64,000 bases of DNA from Fortiea contorta PCC 7126 (GTDB lineage: Bacteria > Cyanobacteriota > Cyanobacteriia > Cyanobacteriales > Nostocaceae), in the NCBI RefSeq assembly GCF_000332295.1, contig NZ_KB235930.1, forward strand, positions 1,059,895 through 1,123,894, read 5' to 3'. Under the pieces are notes generated by a model, which searched no databases, was not told the origin of the DNA, and saw only the letters and a program-made list of their open reading frames with translations. How positions within the stretch are numbered: the stretch's first letter is position 1; every line of letters starts with the position of its first letter. Made by a program: the position numbers and the translations under genes. Positions 43,088 through 53,357 of this stretch are shown one piece after another.

Positions 43088-46000
43088 CTAACGACCTACT
43101 GAGTAATCTTGGACACTTTTAACATCCAAGGTTGTGGTTTGCAGAGAGTGGATAGCGGCGACCGTGGCTTTAGCTCCAGCTATGGTGGTGATGATGGGGA
43201 TTTTGTAACCTAAAGCGGTGCGGCGAATTAACCTCGCATCAGTTTGGGCTTCTTCCCCAGAAGGAGTATTGATAATTAGTTGGATTTTTTGGTTTTTGAT
43301 AGCATCTAGGACGTGGGGGCGACCTTCATGAAGTTTCAGCACTAATTCGACATCTAAGCCGTTTTCTTGGAGGACTCGGCGTGTACCTAATGTTGCCATG
43401 ACAGTAAAGCCTAGGTCGATAAATTCCTTGACTACAGTGACAGCGGCGGCTTTATCGCGATCGCTCATAGAAACGAATACGGTTCCTGTGAGAGGTAAAC
43501 GCTCTCCTGCGCCGATTTCCGCTTTGGCAAAAGCCCGCCCGAAGTCGCTGTCAATCCCCATCACCTCACCAGTCGAGCGCATTTCCGGGCCTAATATTGT
43601 ATCAGTTCCGGGGAATTTATTAAACGGTAAAACTGCTTCTTTAACGGCGATGTGGGCAGGAATCACTTCTTGGGTGAAGTTGAGTTCCTCTAGGGTTTGA
43701 CCTGACATAATTAGGGAAGCTAATTTTGCCAGTGGTATACCAGTTGCTTTAGATACAAACGGTACTGTACGTGAGGCACGGGGGTTAGCTTCCAAGATGT
43801 AAACTTGGGGAGAATAGCTCCCAGCACCGACTACGGCGAATTGGATATTCATCAGCCCCACTACAGAAAGCGCCTGTGCTAGTTGCACTGTCCAAGTACG
43901 AATTTGATTGAGAACCGCTGGTGACAAGGAAATGGAAGGTAAAGAGCAAGCGGAGTCTCCAGAATGAATCCCCGCTTGTTCTATGTGTTCCATAATACCA
44001 CCAATTACGACTCTTCCAGTATGGTCAGCGATCGCATCTACATCAACTTCGATGGCATTTTCCAAAAATTTATCAATTAAAATGGGATGCTCTGGTTCTA
44101 CCTGGACGGCAAAGGTCATGTAACGTTCTAACTCAGTATCTGAGTAGACAATTTCCATCGCTCGTCCTCCCAACACATAACTGGGACGTACCACCACTGG
44201 ATAGCCGATCCGCTTGGCGACAATTAAAGCGTCTTCATAACTGCGCGCAGTTCCATTAGGCGGTTGGGCGATATTTAAATCTTGGAGAATCTTTTCAAAC
44301 CGCTCTCGATTTTCTGCAGCGTCGATAGAATCTGGTGATGTGCCCCAAATTTGCGGTAATGGCGAATCGGTAGCTTCTAGTCTCTGCAAATACTGCTGTA
44401 ACGGGACAGCTAACTTTAACGGTGTCTGTCCGCCAAATTGGACAATTATTCCTGCGGGATTCTCAGCTTCAATGACGTTGAGGACGTCTTCTTTAGTTAA
44501 CGGCTCAAAATAAAGGCGATCGCTTGTGTCATAATCTGTAGAGACTGTCTCTGGATTAGAGTTGACCATAATTGTCTCATAACCCGCTCCCTTCAAAGCA
44601 TAGGCGGCGTGACAACAGCAATAGTCAAACTCAATTCCTTGCCCAATGCGGTTAGGGCCGCCACCCAAAATCATCACCTTGGGCTTGGTGCTAGGCAAAA
44701 CCTCCGTCTCTTCTTCATAGGTAGAGTAGTAATAGGGAGTGAAGGCCTCAAACTCCGCCGCGCAAGTATCCACAGTTTTGTAAACTGGGATAACTCCTAA
44801 TTGTTGGCGGTAAGTGCGGACTTCATCTTCGCTGGTTTTGGTCGCAAAGGCAATTTGGCGATCGCTAAAGCCGTCTCTCTTGACTGCATACAACTGCTCT
44901 TTTGTCAATTGTTTTAAAGGTGTGCGCTTGAGGAATTTTTCCACCTCTAGGAGTTGCTGCATTTTATCTAAGAACCAAGGGTCAATTCCCGTGAGTTCAT
45001 AAATTTCCTCATTAGTGATACCTAGCTGCAAAGCGTGACGGACAGCAAAAATGCGATCGGGGTTTGGTGTCCGCAACAGAGCGCGGATTTGTTCGCCGCT
45101 GGGTAATTTTTCTGCTTTGTCGCAACCCCAACCAGCCCGCCCGGTTTCTAGAGAACGCAGGGCTTTTTGAAAGGATTCATTAAATGTGCGTCCGATCGCC
45201 ATTGCTTCACCGACTGACTTCATCTGTGTTGTCAGCACTGGATCTGCACCAGGAAACTTTTCAAAAGCGAAACGGGGAATCTTGGTGACTACATAGTCAA
45301 TTGTGGGTTCAAACGAAGCTGGGGTTTGCTTGGTGATGTCGTTTTTAATTTCATCCAGGGTGTAGCCGACTGCTAACTTAGCCGCCATTTTGGCGATGGG
45401 AAAGCCGGTAGCTTTGGAAGATAAAGCAGAACTGCGGGAGACGCGGGGATTCATCTCAATCACCACCACATCCCCATTCACCGGATTAACAGCAAATTGG
45501 ATGTTAGAACCGCCAGTTTCCACACCAATTTCGCGGATAATTTTAATTGCCATATCCCGCAACCGCTGGTATTCCTTATCGGTAAGAGTTTGGGCGGGGG
45601 CGACGGTGATCGAGTCACCAGTGTGGATACCCATCGGGTCGAGGTTTTCGATGGAACAGATGATGACTACGTTATCTGCTAAGTCGCGCATCACCTCTAA
45701 TTCATATTCTTTCCAACCGAGTAGGGATTGGTCGATGAGAATTTGGGAAACGGGGCTAGCGTCGATACCTACCTGGGCCATTTCTTCAAATTCTTCTTGG
45801 TTATAGGCAATTCCGCCGCCAGTACCACCCATTGTAAAGGCGGGACGAATGATTAAGGGGTAGGTGCCGATGCGACGGGCGATCGCTTTTGCTTCTTCTA
45901 ATGTGGAAGCAGTACCGCTGGGACAGACAGCCACGCCAATTTTGGCCATGGCGTCATTAAACAGTTTTCTGTCTTCGGCTTTTTCGATGGCTGGGAGTTT

Positions 46001-46354
46001 AGCGCCGATTAATTCGACGTTATATTCATCTAAAACACCATTCTTAGCTAAAGCGACGGCGAGATTGAGAGCAGTTTGACCACCCATCGTCGGTAGTAGG
46101 GCGTCAGGACGTTCCTTGGCGATGACTTTGGCGACGAGTTCCGGTGTCAGCGGTTCAATGTAGGTGCGATCGGCTGTGTCTGGGTCAGTCATAATTGTTG
46201 CTGGGTTGGAATTAACCAGCACAACTTCATAGCCTTCTTCTCGCAGGGCTTTACAGGCTTGGGTTCCAGAGTAGTCAAACTCGCAAGCTTGTCCAATCAC
46301 AATAGGGCCTGAGCCTAACAGCAGAATCTTCCTGAGATCTTGGCGGCGGGGCAT
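43088..46354 (-). CDS. carB: Carbamoyl-phosphate synthase large subunit
   Basis: 1088 residues, full length. Makes carbamoyl phosphate for arginine and pyrimidines using ammonia from the CarA glutaminase subunit, which is not in the window. The two homologous halves are clear: [19 protein letters not shown] near the N-terminus and [18 protein letters not shown] near 560, each followed by an ATP-grasp domain ([24 protein letters not shown]), and a C-terminal MGS-like regulatory domain ([15 protein letters not shown]). Repeat copy D lies directly behind it. Confidence 0.97.
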   Translation of the reverse strand: MPRRQDLRKILLLGSGPIVIGQACEFDYSGTQACKALREEGYEVVLVNSNPATIMTDPDTADRTYIEPLTPELVAKVIAKERPDALLPTMGGQTALNLAVALAKNGVLDEYNVELIGAKLPAIEKAEDRKLFNDAMAKIGVAVCPSGTASTLEEAKAIARRIGTYPLIIRPAFTMGGTGGGIAYNQEEFEEMAQVGIDASPVSQILIDQSLLGWKEYELEVMRDLADNVVIICSIENLDPMGIHTGDSITVAPAQTLTDKEYQRLRDMAIKIIREIGVETGGSNIQFAVNPVNGDVVVIEMNPRVSRSSALSSKATGFPIAKMAAKLAVGYTLDEIKNDITKQTPASFEPTIDYVVTKIPRFAFEKFPGADPVLTTQMKSVGEAMAIGRTFNESFQKALRSLETGRAGWGCDKAEKLPSGEQIRALLRTPNPDRIFAVRHALQLGITNEEIYELTGIDPWFLDKMQQLLEVEKFLKRTPLKQLTKEQLYAVKRDGFSDRQIAFATKTSEDEVRTYRQQLGVIPVYKTVDTCAAEFEAFTPYYYSTYEEETEVLPSTKPKVMILGGGPNRIGQGIEFDYCCCHAAYALKGAGYETIMVNSNPETVSTDYDTSDRLYFEPLTKEDVLNVIEAENPAGIIVQFGGQTPLKLAVPLQQYLQRLEATDSPLPQIWGTSPDSIDAAENRERFEKILQDLNIAQPPNGTARSYEDALIVAKRIGYPVVVRPSYVLGGRAMEIVYSDTELERYMTFAVQVEPEHPILIDKFLENAIEVDVDAIADHTGRVVIGGIMEHIEQAGIHSGDSACSLPSISLSPAVLNQIRTWTVQLAQALSVVGLMNIQFAVVGAGSYSPQVYILEANPRASRTVPFVSKATGIPLAKLASLIMSGQTLEELNFTQEVIPAHIAVKEAVLPFNKFPGTDTILGPEMRSTGEVMGIDSDFGRAFAKAEIGAGERLPLTGTVFVSMSDRDKAAAVTVVKEFIDLGFTVMATLGTRRVLQENGLDVELVLKLHEGRPHVLDAIKNQKIQLIINTPSGEEAQTDARLIRRTALGYKIPIITTIAGAKATVAAIHSLQTTTLDVKSVQDYSVGR

Positions 46355-46791
46355 AGTTGTTGCTTTGGAGTAAGAGATTACAAATCCTGATTATTTTAAG
46401 ATTGTTTACCCCTGGTCAGCCGCTTTGTTATCAAGTTTTCCAGGTTGGGCTGACGCTGCTCTCTACGGGGGACAGCTAACAAAATTGGCTAAAAGGCTCA
46501 GAAAAATTCTCTAGCACTTCCCTAGCTACTCTCTAGTCCCTAGTTCCTCACCCCTAAATTCAACGAAATGTACTTCACTAAAACGAGAAACTTTATATAT
46601 AATTCTCACTGATTTATTTAAATTTTTTGCAAATTTTTGTATTTTAAGTCAGGGTTTTTTGAAATTACTAACGCCACATGCAACGGCACTATTATGTGTG
46701 CAGATATTTAACGGGTAGGAATATTTACTAATAAGCTAAATGCGATTAATTTTTAGTACGGTTTGACGATGTTATTTTATTTACTCGTACT
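46355..46791. other. Intergenic region upstream of carB
   Basis: About 440 bp between carB and the dps terminator; AT-rich, no protein frame. TTTTAGTACG (46751-46760) and CGTACTAAAA (46787-46796) can pair into an outer stem next to the dps terminator. Confidence 0.4.
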
Positions 46792-46828
46792 AAAAAAGGC
46801 AGAGGGGATATTATCCACCTTCTGCCTT
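46792..46828 (-). terminator. dps terminator
   Basis: AAGGCAGA/TCTGCCTT arms (46796-46803, 46821-46828) with further partial pairing inside; the minus strand then runs TTTTTT. It lies about 80 bp past the dps stop. Confidence 0.75.
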
Positions 46829-46905
46829 ATTTTTATAATTTTTTCCGACCCGGATTTTCCAACTATTTATCTAGTCTGAAGTAGACTTATCTAAATGATG
46901 AGAAA

Positions 46906-47460
46906 TTAGTTTTGTGCAGGTTGAACAAAACCCAAGGTCAAGCTGTCTTTAGCTAGGAAGTGAGAGATATGGAAGGCTCTTTCTTCAGTTTTTAAGAGAA
47001 TTTTTTCATACAAATAGCGTGTAGCTCTGTCGCCTAAACTCTCTGCCTGAGCGGCTTGACGGCGAATCACACCAATTACCGCCTGTTCAGCAGCTAGGTC
47101 ATTTTCTAACATTTTGCGGACAGAAAATACACCATCGGCTTCTTGTTCAAAACAAGTCAATTCTGCTAATTTGCTGAAGGTAGCCGCTGGCACACCACCT
47201 AATCCATCTAAGCGTTCTCCGATTTCATGGGCGTGCTCTTGCACTTCTTCGTAGTTCTCGTTAAAAAACTGATGTAGTGAATAGAATTCTGAGCCTTCCA
47301 CTACAAAATGATGTTTTTGGTACTGCAAGTACAGTGCCTGGAAGCTAGCTAATAAAACATTCAATCCTTCTGTCACTGGAGCAGTGACGCTGTGATCCAG
47401 TAAGACAGGATTGTCGTAGATACGACCAAAATCTCGTAACACAGTTTGCGTTTCTGACAT
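46906..47460 (-). CDS. dps: Dps-type DNA-binding ferritin
   Basis: 184 residues. Dps dodecamers oxidise and store iron and protect DNA in stress. The interfacial ferroxidase residues are visible: the His of [10 protein letters not shown] and the acidic set in [21 protein letters not shown]. Family length is normal, with a short C-terminal tail. A clean terminator follows. It lies upstream of carB on the same strand but 550 bp away, so it is transcribed separately. Confidence 0.92.
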   Translation of the reverse strand: MSETQTVLRDFGRIYDNPVLLDHSVTAPVTEGLNVLLASFQALYLQYQKHHFVVEGSEFYSLHQFFNENYEEVQEHAHEIGERLDGLGGVPAATFSKLAELTCFEQEADGVFSVRKMLENDLAAEQAVIGVIRRQAAQAESLGDRATRYLYEKILLKTEERAFHISHFLAKDSLTLGFVQPAQN

Positions 47461-47880
47461 CGTTCTCCTCGCTTTTCAGCAGTTATGGTTTTTAACTGCT
47501 TAGTCTCTACATATTAACACTCTAAAAATTAAAGTATGTTGAATCAATGTTGTAATTTGTCAAGTTTTTTGCTAGTAAAAATTGCTATTTAAGTTTTTGC
47601 TGATTTGATTCCTGTTTTTATTATTGACATCAATAAATAAATATGCATGTATCGTGTGGGGTAAATATTACAGTCCTCGCTGATGTGCAGACAATAAGCG
47701 TTACCGTGCAACTTCTCTACTTTGGAGAGCGACTGTAAAGGAGAGTTAATTTTCTACTGTTATGCAAAATAATTGAGAAGAGTTTGCACTTAGGTTATGC
47801 TGGTTCTAAGAAGCTGAACTCTCCAATATGAAAAATATTAGAAAGTAGCAGCCCGGTAGTTACTGCAAGTTGGTCGCACA
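47461..47880. other. Divergent intergenic region upstream of dps
   Basis: About 420 bp, AT-rich, no protein frame. Promoters for dps and for the rightward small gene must lie here; none was recognised with confidence. Confidence 0.4.
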
Positions 47881-48153
47881 TTGAGGGCTAGTCTTTTGAA
47901 ATCACATACTGCAAAAATTGAACACAACCACGTGGTTGAGGTGGATTGGGTAGACCGTTGGCGAGTTTATCACCGCTTACAGGAACTAGAAATTCCCTGT
48001 TGGTGTGCGGCTAATCAGCCATTGCGGGTGGAAATCAACACTCCCACAGCAGCAGTTCAGCTGTGGAGCGTAGCGCAGCAGTGCACTGCTTCCCGTGATG
48101 ATTTGATTTGGATTCTTAAACAAAATTGGCAACTTCGTTATCGCAAATCTTAA
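47881..48153 (+). CDS. Small Asx/Trp-rich protein of unknown function
   Basis: Up to 90 residues, with VVEVDWVDRWRVYHRLQELEIPC-type central sequence (VVEVDWVDRWRVYHRLQELE), a CWC motif, and the end DDLIWILKQNWQLRYRKS. The frame begins with TTG at 47881; another TTG at 47896 is equally possible. I think the protein is conserved in cyanobacteria but know no function. It lies 67 bp before the [2Fe-2S] protein gene and may share its transcript. Confidence 0.6.
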   Translation: MRASLLKSHTAKIEHNHVVEVDWVDRWRVYHRLQELEIPCWCAANQPLRVEINTPTAAVQLWSVAQQCTASRDDLIWILKQNWQLRYRKS

Positions 48154-48220
48154 TCGACAGGGGCCATTCTAGATTTGGCTACCGAAAAAGTTTGTTTAAC
48201 TGCAAAGGAGGTTAAAAAAT

Positions 48221-48856
48221 ATGAATCAATCCCACATCACCGAAGTATCAGAATTTTGTCTGGAAGGTAGACTACTGGATTTTGTGGTGAAGGATGGTTA
48301 CAAGCTTAAGGGTTTGTTGCTTGCGACTGCTGAGGGTGAATGCTATGTCAAACTCGCTAAACATTTACGGGTAGCTTTTGACTGGCGCTTACCACGGGGG
48401 ACTTGGCTACAAGCTGCGGGGACGAAGAAATATGATGGCAAGACGGGGGAGTTTAAACTGAAGGCTGAGAGTGTGATGGCGGCCCGTCCTGAAGTGGAGG
48501 GAGTCGGTCGGACTAGCCAGCTTGATAGTAACACCAAGGTGCAATCACCCAAGAATAAGGCGACAATTTTGGTCTGTCAAAAGTCTGATTGCATGAACCG
48601 TGGTGGTAAAGCAGTTTGTCAAGCTTTAGAAATGGCGTTGCGCGATCGCTCTTTAGCAGACCAAGTTACAATCAGGGGTACTGGTTGTATGAAAAACTGC
48701 AAAGCCGGGCCTAACGTAGTCATGCCAGACAAAACCCGCTACACTCGCATTCAAGCTGCACAAATTCCAGCAATTATAGAAAAACATATTACTAATAGAC
48801 CAGAAAACACCAAGGAATTACCGATACCCTTAGCAAATTTAGCCCTTAGTAGCTAA
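48221..48856 (+). CDS. Thioredoxin-like [2Fe-2S] ferredoxin domain protein
   Basis: 211 residues. The C-terminal half is a thioredoxin-like ferredoxin with four cysteines arranged as VCQKSDCMNRGG...GTGCMKNCKAGPNV, expected to hold a [2Fe-2S] cluster. The N-terminal 90 residues (LEGRLLDFVVKDGYKLKGLLL, LRVAFDWRLPRGTWLQAAG) form a separate beta-rich domain I cannot name. AAGGAGG precedes the ATG. Likely an electron carrier or redox sensor. Confidence 0.82.
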   Translation: MNQSHITEVSEFCLEGRLLDFVVKDGYKLKGLLLATAEGECYVKLAKHLRVAFDWRLPRGTWLQAAGTKKYDGKTGEFKLKAESVMAARPEVEGVGRTSQLDSNTKVQSPKNKATILVCQKSDCMNRGGKAVCQALEMALRDRSLADQVTIRGTGCMKNCKAGPNVVMPDKTRYTRIQAAQIPAIIEKHITNRPENTKELPIPLANLALSS

Positions 48857-48914
48857 TTGCTTTAATGAGAAAATTTCATCAGCATTTTGTATGGGCACAA
48901 CTGCAGTTGTGCCC

Positions 48915-49178
48915 TTATTGCTGTGAATTTAAACCTGCCAATTCGTCAGCTAACTCTTGGGCAGTATATTGCATAAAATCTACTTTGTAGCGTGATAAAG
49001 CCTGAATAAACTCAGCACGACTTAGCCCAGCAATTTCTGCTGCTTTAGCTTGTGATATTTCGCCTAATTCATACCATTTAACTGCTGCGGCAATTCGCAT
49101 TTCTTGGATAAATTCTTCAGGATTTTTCCGAATTGCTGAAAATACTGTTTCGGGTAATTGGATTGGTATTGTTCGCAT
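48915..49178 (-). CDS. UPF0175 family protein
   Basis: 87 residues with the family pattern: an N-terminal strand (TIPIQLPETVFSAI) and a helix-turn-helix-like C-terminus (ELGEISQAKAAEIAGLSRAEFI). UPF0175 proteins are often predicted antitoxins paired with PIN-domain proteins; no PIN protein is adjacent here. A 76-residue gene lies 33 bp upstream on the same strand. Confidence 0.83.
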   Translation of the reverse strand: MRTIPIQLPETVFSAIRKNPEEFIQEMRIAAAVKWYELGEISQAKAAEIAGLSRAEFIQALSRYKVDFMQYTAQELADELAGLNSQQ

Positions 49179-49211
49179 ATATTTTTCCCATATTATTACG
49201 AATCGTCGTTT

Positions 49212-49442
49212 CTAGGAAGCAATTGTCGCATTAATGTAGCTAAAAATGACATCTAATTCTCCAATTGCTTCTAATTCTGCTGCTTCTTCCGTTGTCAGAG
49301 AATCAGCTTTTTTTCTATCTAAGAGTTCTTGCATCCGCAAACCCAATTCGTCTGTAAATTTAAACAGATTAAGATTATTAACTTTTTCGACTCTAATACC
49401 AGTCGTTAGCCAGGATGAGGGTTTAAATACGACGATTACCAT
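49212..49442 (-). CDS. Small acidic protein of unknown function
   Basis: 76 residues; a hydrophobic start (MVIVVFKPSSWL) and an acidic helical region (MQELLDRKKADSLTTEEAAELEAI) that looks like a short coiled coil found in many cyanobacterial small proteins. The real start may be internal. It may form a pair with the UPF0175 gene downstream, but it is not a PIN-domain protein. Confidence 0.5.
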   Translation of the reverse strand: MVIVVFKPSSWLTTGIRVEKVNNLNLFKFTDELGLRMQELLDRKKADSLTTEEAAELEAIGELDVIFSYINATIAS

Positions 49443-49524
49443 AAGTTTATTACAATTGAATATGCTGCTTTATTGTAAGCTAGATAGGCGTTCCCTAAAA
49501 TTTCCCTGATTAAACACACTAGTA

Positions 49525-49749
49525 ATGAAACAGATCAAAATTATTGTCGAAAAGCATTCTGACGGTTATGTTGCCTATCCTCTTGGTATACAAGGGGCAA
49601 TAGTTGGTCAAGGTGACACTTATGAAGAAGCCTTAGCAGATGTCAAGTCAGCTATTCACTGCTACATTGAGATATTTGGTAAAGAAATGCTCGAAGATGA
49701 ATTACCAGTAATCGAGGCATTTCTGACAGAGGCAGAGGTGGCTATTTAA
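49525..49749 (+). CDS. hicB: HicB family antitoxin
   Basis: 74 residues with the partial RNase H fold of HicB: IIVEKHSDGYVAYPLGIQGAIVGQGDTYEEALADVKSAI in summary form (YVAYPLGIQGAIVGQGDTYE visible). It lacks a DNA-binding extension, so autoregulation may need the toxin or may be weak. Its TAA stop shares the A of the following ATG (TAATG), so the toxin is translationally coupled. Confidence 0.85.
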   Translation: MKQIKIIVEKHSDGYVAYPLGIQGAIVGQGDTYEEALADVKSAIHCYIEIFGKEMLEDELPVIEAFLTEAEVAI

Positions 49750-49988
49750 TGTCCAAATTTCCTGTCGATGCGCCTAAAACGAGAGTTATCAAAGCATTTG
49801 AGTTATTGGGATTTCGCATTGTTCGAGAACGTGAACATATTGTCATGGCGCGAGAAAATGAAGATGGCTCACAGACACCATTAGTAATGCCTAATCAATC
49901 TCAAATTAAATCAGGTACATTAAGAGCAATTTGCACTCAAGTAAGTATCTCGCGGGACGAATTCTTAACAGCCTATGAGCAAAGTTGA
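49749..49988 (+). CDS. hicA: HicA family mRNA interferase toxin
   Basis: 79 residues with the double-stranded RNA-binding-like HicA fold and the conserved active-site histidine (REREHIVMARE), then LVMPNQSQIKSGTLRAICTQ and SRDEFLTAYEQ. HicA cleaves mRNA in translation-independent fashion when free of HicB. Antitoxin precedes toxin, the reverse of the classical hicAB order. Confidence 0.88.
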   Translation: MSKFPVDAPKTRVIKAFELLGFRIVREREHIVMARENEDGSQTPLVMPNQSQIKSGTLRAICTQVSISRDEFLTAYEQS

Positions 49989-50058
49989 GTAAAGATACCA
50001 AAAACTGATATATATGATGTGCCAAAATAAAATATCAGTAAAACTACAGTCTTGACCT

Positions 50059-52683
50059 ATGGTGTGGAATCCAGGGCAGCAGTTATTTGGTGGACGCTAC
50101 ATCATCGAGAGAAAATTAGGTGAAGGTGGAGTGGGTATCACCTATCTTGCGAAAAATCGACGCGGTGAATTGCGAGTCATTAAAACCCTCAGAGAACAAA
50201 TCCTCAACCATCCCCAATGGATACCACATCAAGATAAATTACGGCATGACTTTCGGGATGAAGCATTGCGACTGTCTTTGTGTCGCCATCCTCATATTGT
50301 GCAGGTAGAAAATGTCTTTGATGAGGTTGATTTGCCGTGCATGGCGATGGAATACATCGAAGGCGAAGATTTAGGTAAGCAGATAACCGCAAAAGGGGCT
50401 TTACCAGAAGCAGATGCACTGCTATATATCCAGCAAATTGGCGAAGCTTTAACTGTAGTTCACGAACGCGGCTTGCTGCATCGAGATTTAAAGCCGAGTA
50501 ATATTATGATGCGTGCGGGTAAACAAGAAGCCGTGCTAATTGACTTTGGTCTTGCTAGACAATTTATTCCGGGTGCAGTTTTACAGCATACAGAGAGCGT
50601 GACTCATGGTTATGCGCCTCCAGAACAGTATGTACCTAATGCAGAACGGGGAGAATATATAGATGTTTACGCCTTAGCTGCCACATTGTATGCTTTGCTG
50701 ACTGGACAGTTGCCGATGCCGGCACCAGCTAGACTGCAAAATCTTACCATGCGATCGCCAAAAGAATTAAATGCCAATGTGAGCGATCGGGTGAATAACG
50801 CAATTATGAGGGGGATGGCGTTAAATTACAAGTTTCGTCCCCAGTCGGTGCAGGAGTGGTTAGATTTGTTGGGTGCAAGTTCCGTACCGCCAACACAACC
50901 AGTCATACCTCCTGTCTACACACCTGCATTTTGGGAATGCGTCCACATCATCCCCGGGATTTCTGGAATAGTAACCCTTAGCCCCAAGGAAGATATTTTA
51001 GCAAGTGTGGCAGGTTCAGTTATTCACTTGTTTTCATCAACTACAGGTCAACTTATCCGCACTCTGAGTGGTCATTCTGACTCGGTTAAATCAGTCGCCA
51101 TCAGTAGTGATGGGCAAATTCTCGCCAGTAGTAGTGAAGACTACACTATCAAACTGTGGTCAGTGAGCACAGGAAGGGAAATTCACACCCTCAGTGGTCA
51201 TTCCAAGCGGGTTAATTCCGTCGCCATTAGTAGTGATGGGCAAATTCTCGCTAGTGGTAGTGAAGACTACACTATCAGACTGTGGTCAGTGAGCACAGGA
51301 AGGGAAATTCGCACTCTCAGTGGTCATTCCAAGCGGGTTAATTCCGTCGCCATCAGTAGTGATGGGCAAATTCTCGCTAGTGGTAGTGAAGACTACACTA
51401 TCAGACTGTGGTCAGTGAGCACAGGAAGGAAAATTTGCACCCTCAGTGGTCATTCCGACTTAGTTAAATCTGTTGCCATCAGTAGTGATGGGCAAATTCT
51501 TGCTAGCGGTAGTAGCGACAAGACTATCAAATTGTGGTCAATGGCAACAGGCAGAGAAATTCGCACCTTGACTGGTCATTTTTATGGTGTTCAATCCGTA
51601 GTCATCAGTCGCGATGGGCAAATTTTGGCTAGTGGAGGTAATGACGATACTATCAGACTGTGGGAAGTGGCAACAGGCAGAGAAATTCACACTCTGACTG
51701 GTCGTTCCGAATCGGTTCAATCCGTAGCTATCAGTAGTGATGGGCAAATTCTGGTTAGCAGTAGTCGGGACGGCATCAAACTGTGGTCAGTGACAACAGG
51801 CAGAGAAATTCGCACCTTGACTGGTCATTCCCATTTTGTTTATTGTGTCGCCATCAGTAATAATGGGCAAATACTGGCTAGTGGGGGCGAGACTATCAAA
51901 CTGTGGTCAGTGACAACAGGCAGAGAAATTCGCACTCTGAATGGTCATTCCTTTTGGGTTAATTCCATAGCCATCAGTAATGATGGGCAAATCCTGGCTA
52001 GTGGTAGTTTTGACAAGAATATCAAACTGTGGTCAATGACAACAGGCAGAGAAATTCGCACTCTGAGTGGTCATTCCGAATCGGTTCAATCTGTAACCAT
52101 CAGTAGCGATGGGCAAATCTTGGTTAGTGGTGGTGGAGACACCACTATCAAACTTTGGGATGTAGCAACAGGCAGAGAAATTCGCACCCTCAGTGGTCAT
52201 TTCGACTCGCTTTATTCCTTAGCCATCAGCAGCGATGGGCAAATTCTCGCTAGTGGTAGTCGAGACACCACTATCAAACTGTGGTCGGTGAGCACAGGAA
52301 GGGAAATTCGCACCCTCAGTGGTCATTCCGACTTAGTTAAATCTGTTGCCATCAGTAGTGATGGGCAAATCCTCGCTAGTGGTAGTCATGACAACACTAT
52401 CAAACTGTGGTCGGTGAGCACAGGAAGGGAAATTCGCACCCTCAGTGGTCATTCCGACTTAGTTAAATCTGTTGCCATCAGTAGTGATGGGCAAATCCTC
52501 GCTAGTGGTAGTCATGACAACACTATCAAAGTGTGGGAAATATCGACAGGTAAAGAAATTCATAGCCTGAATCATTTTAGTGGAGTTGAGTCTGTCGCCT
52601 TTAGCCCTGACGGAGATTGGCTGGCTGCAGGAGATAGTAGCGGAAATATTAAAATTTGGCGATCGCAGCTAGTTGTCCAATAA
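50059..52683 (+). CDS. Ser/Thr protein kinase with about 14 WD40 repeats
   Basis: 874 residues. An N-terminal Hanks-type kinase: glycine loop GEGGVGITY (21-29), K42, HRDLKPSN (141-148), DFGLA (162-166), and APPEQY. A short proline-rich linker follows, then WD40 repeats of about 42 residues from residue 290 to the end: one degenerate first repeat, twelve strong ones, and a diverged last one, about 14 in all, enough for two seven-bladed propellers. Several repeats are identical or nearly so at DNA level. It starts 70 bp after hicA. Targets unknown. Confidence 0.93.
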   Translation: MVWNPGQQLFGGRYIIERKLGEGGVGITYLAKNRRGELRVIKTLREQILNHPQWIPHQDKLRHDFRDEALRLSLCRHPHIVQVENVFDEVDLPCMAMEYIEGEDLGKQITAKGALPEADALLYIQQIGEALTVVHERGLLHRDLKPSNIMMRAGKQEAVLIDFGLARQFIPGAVLQHTESVTHGYAPPEQYVPNAERGEYIDVYALAATLYALLTGQLPMPAPARLQNLTMRSPKELNANVSDRVNNAIMRGMALNYKFRPQSVQEWLDLLGASSVPPTQPVIPPVYTPAFWECVHIIPGISGIVTLSPKEDILASVAGSVIHLFSSTTGQLIRTLSGHSDSVKSVAISSDGQILASSSEDYTIKLWSVSTGREIHTLSGHSKRVNSVAISSDGQILASGSEDYTIRLWSVSTGREIRTLSGHSKRVNSVAISSDGQILASGSEDYTIRLWSVSTGRKICTLSGHSDLVKSVAISSDGQILASGSSDKTIKLWSMATGREIRTLTGHFYGVQSVVISRDGQILASGGNDDTIRLWEVATGREIHTLTGRSESVQSVAISSDGQILVSSSRDGIKLWSVTTGREIRTLTGHSHFVYCVAISNNGQILASGGETIKLWSVTTGREIRTLNGHSFWVNSIAISNDGQILASGSFDKNIKLWSMTTGREIRTLSGHSESVQSVTISSDGQILVSGGGDTTIKLWDVATGREIRTLSGHFDSLYSLAISSDGQILASGSRDTTIKLWSVSTGREIRTLSGHSDLVKSVAISSDGQILASGSHDNTIKLWSVSTGREIRTLSGHSDLVKSVAISSDGQILASGSHDNTIKVWEISTGKEIHSLNHFSGVESVAFSPDGDWLAAGDSSGNIKIWRSQLVVQ

Positions 52684-52725
52684 CAGCGTCAAAATAGTAA
52701 ATAGAAACTGCCAACAATCAATCAA

Positions 52726-52938
52726 ATGCTAGAAATAACCAAAAATTACCTCATGGACGAAAATCAGCAACCTATTGCTGTACAAATTCCTATAGCTGAC
52801 TTTGAGAAAATTGAAGAAATCTTAGAAAATTACGGCTTAATCAAGCTAATGGCGGAATCAGAAGACGATGAACGTCTCGCTAAGGATGAAGCATGGAAAT
52901 ATTATCAATCATTAAAGCAAAAGAATGTGGAAAATTGA
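52726..52938 (+). CDS. Antitoxin-like small protein
   Basis: 70 residues with the Phd/RelB-like opening (MLEITKNYLMDENQQPIAVQIPIADFEKIEEIL), given here as EITKNYLMDENQQPIAVQI, and an acidic C-terminal helix. It overlaps the RelE-like gene by 14 bp, the usual antitoxin-toxin organisation. Confidence 0.78.
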   Translation: MLEITKNYLMDENQQPIAVQIPIADFEKIEEILENYGLIKLMAESEDDERLAKDEAWKYYQSLKQKNVEN

Positions 52939-53143
52939 ATATACTAAAAAATTCTTAAAAGAATTAGCAGATTTACCACAAGATGTGCAAGCTCGCATTG
53001 AACCAATCGTCTTTCAAGAACTAGAATCAGAAAACCCCTTTGATTTGGGCTATTTGCAAAAAATGAAAGGCTACGATGATAAATATAAAATTCGTGTCGG
53101 TGATTACAGAATAAGGTGTCTAACCCCCTATATTCAGATTTAG
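52925..53143 (+). pseudogene. RelE/ParE-type toxin, apparently 3'-truncated
   Basis: 72 residues that begin as a normal RelE/ParE toxin (WKIEYTKKFLKELADLPQD, YLQKMKGYDDKYKIRVGDYRI, shown as KMKGYDDKYKIRVGDYRI) but end abruptly in RCLTPYIQI. Family members run about 15-18 residues further, through a strand that carries an Arg/His important for mRNA cleavage. The break lies 18 bp before a dispersed palindrome and a gene remnant, pointing to rearrangement. It may be inactive. Confidence 0.6.
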
Positions 53144-53161
53144 CGCTGTGTCAACGTATCG

Positions 53162-53187
53162 TAGGGGCGAACGGCCGTTCGCCCTTA
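53162..53187. repeat. GGGCGAACGGCCGTTCGCCC palindrome
   Basis: A perfect 20-bp palindrome (53165-53184) with flanking TA. Its arms match the first unit of the tandem array at 3029-3050. Confidence 0.85.
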
Positions 53188-53222
53188 CACCCGTATTTGT
53201 ATCATGATTGAAGTGAAATGGT

Positions 53223-53357
53223 ATGACTCTCGGAAGCGTTGATGGAGATCCAGGTGTTCAAATCGAGATGCACATTTTCGTTGGCTCCAAAGCAACTTGG
53301 GATCACATTGGCGGACAAGCCCCTCAGTTTTTGGAGTTTCCTCCCCAGGATGCGTAG
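53223..53357 (+). pseudogene. C-terminal remnant of a GFA-family protein
   Basis: A 44-codon open stretch reading LGSVDGDPGVQIEMHIFVGS then KATWDHIGGQAPQFLEFPP before a stop. This is the characteristic C-terminus of GFA (glutathione-dependent formaldehyde-activating-like) zinc proteins. The first two thirds, with the zinc-binding cysteines, are missing, so only a fragment remains. Confidence 0.6.
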
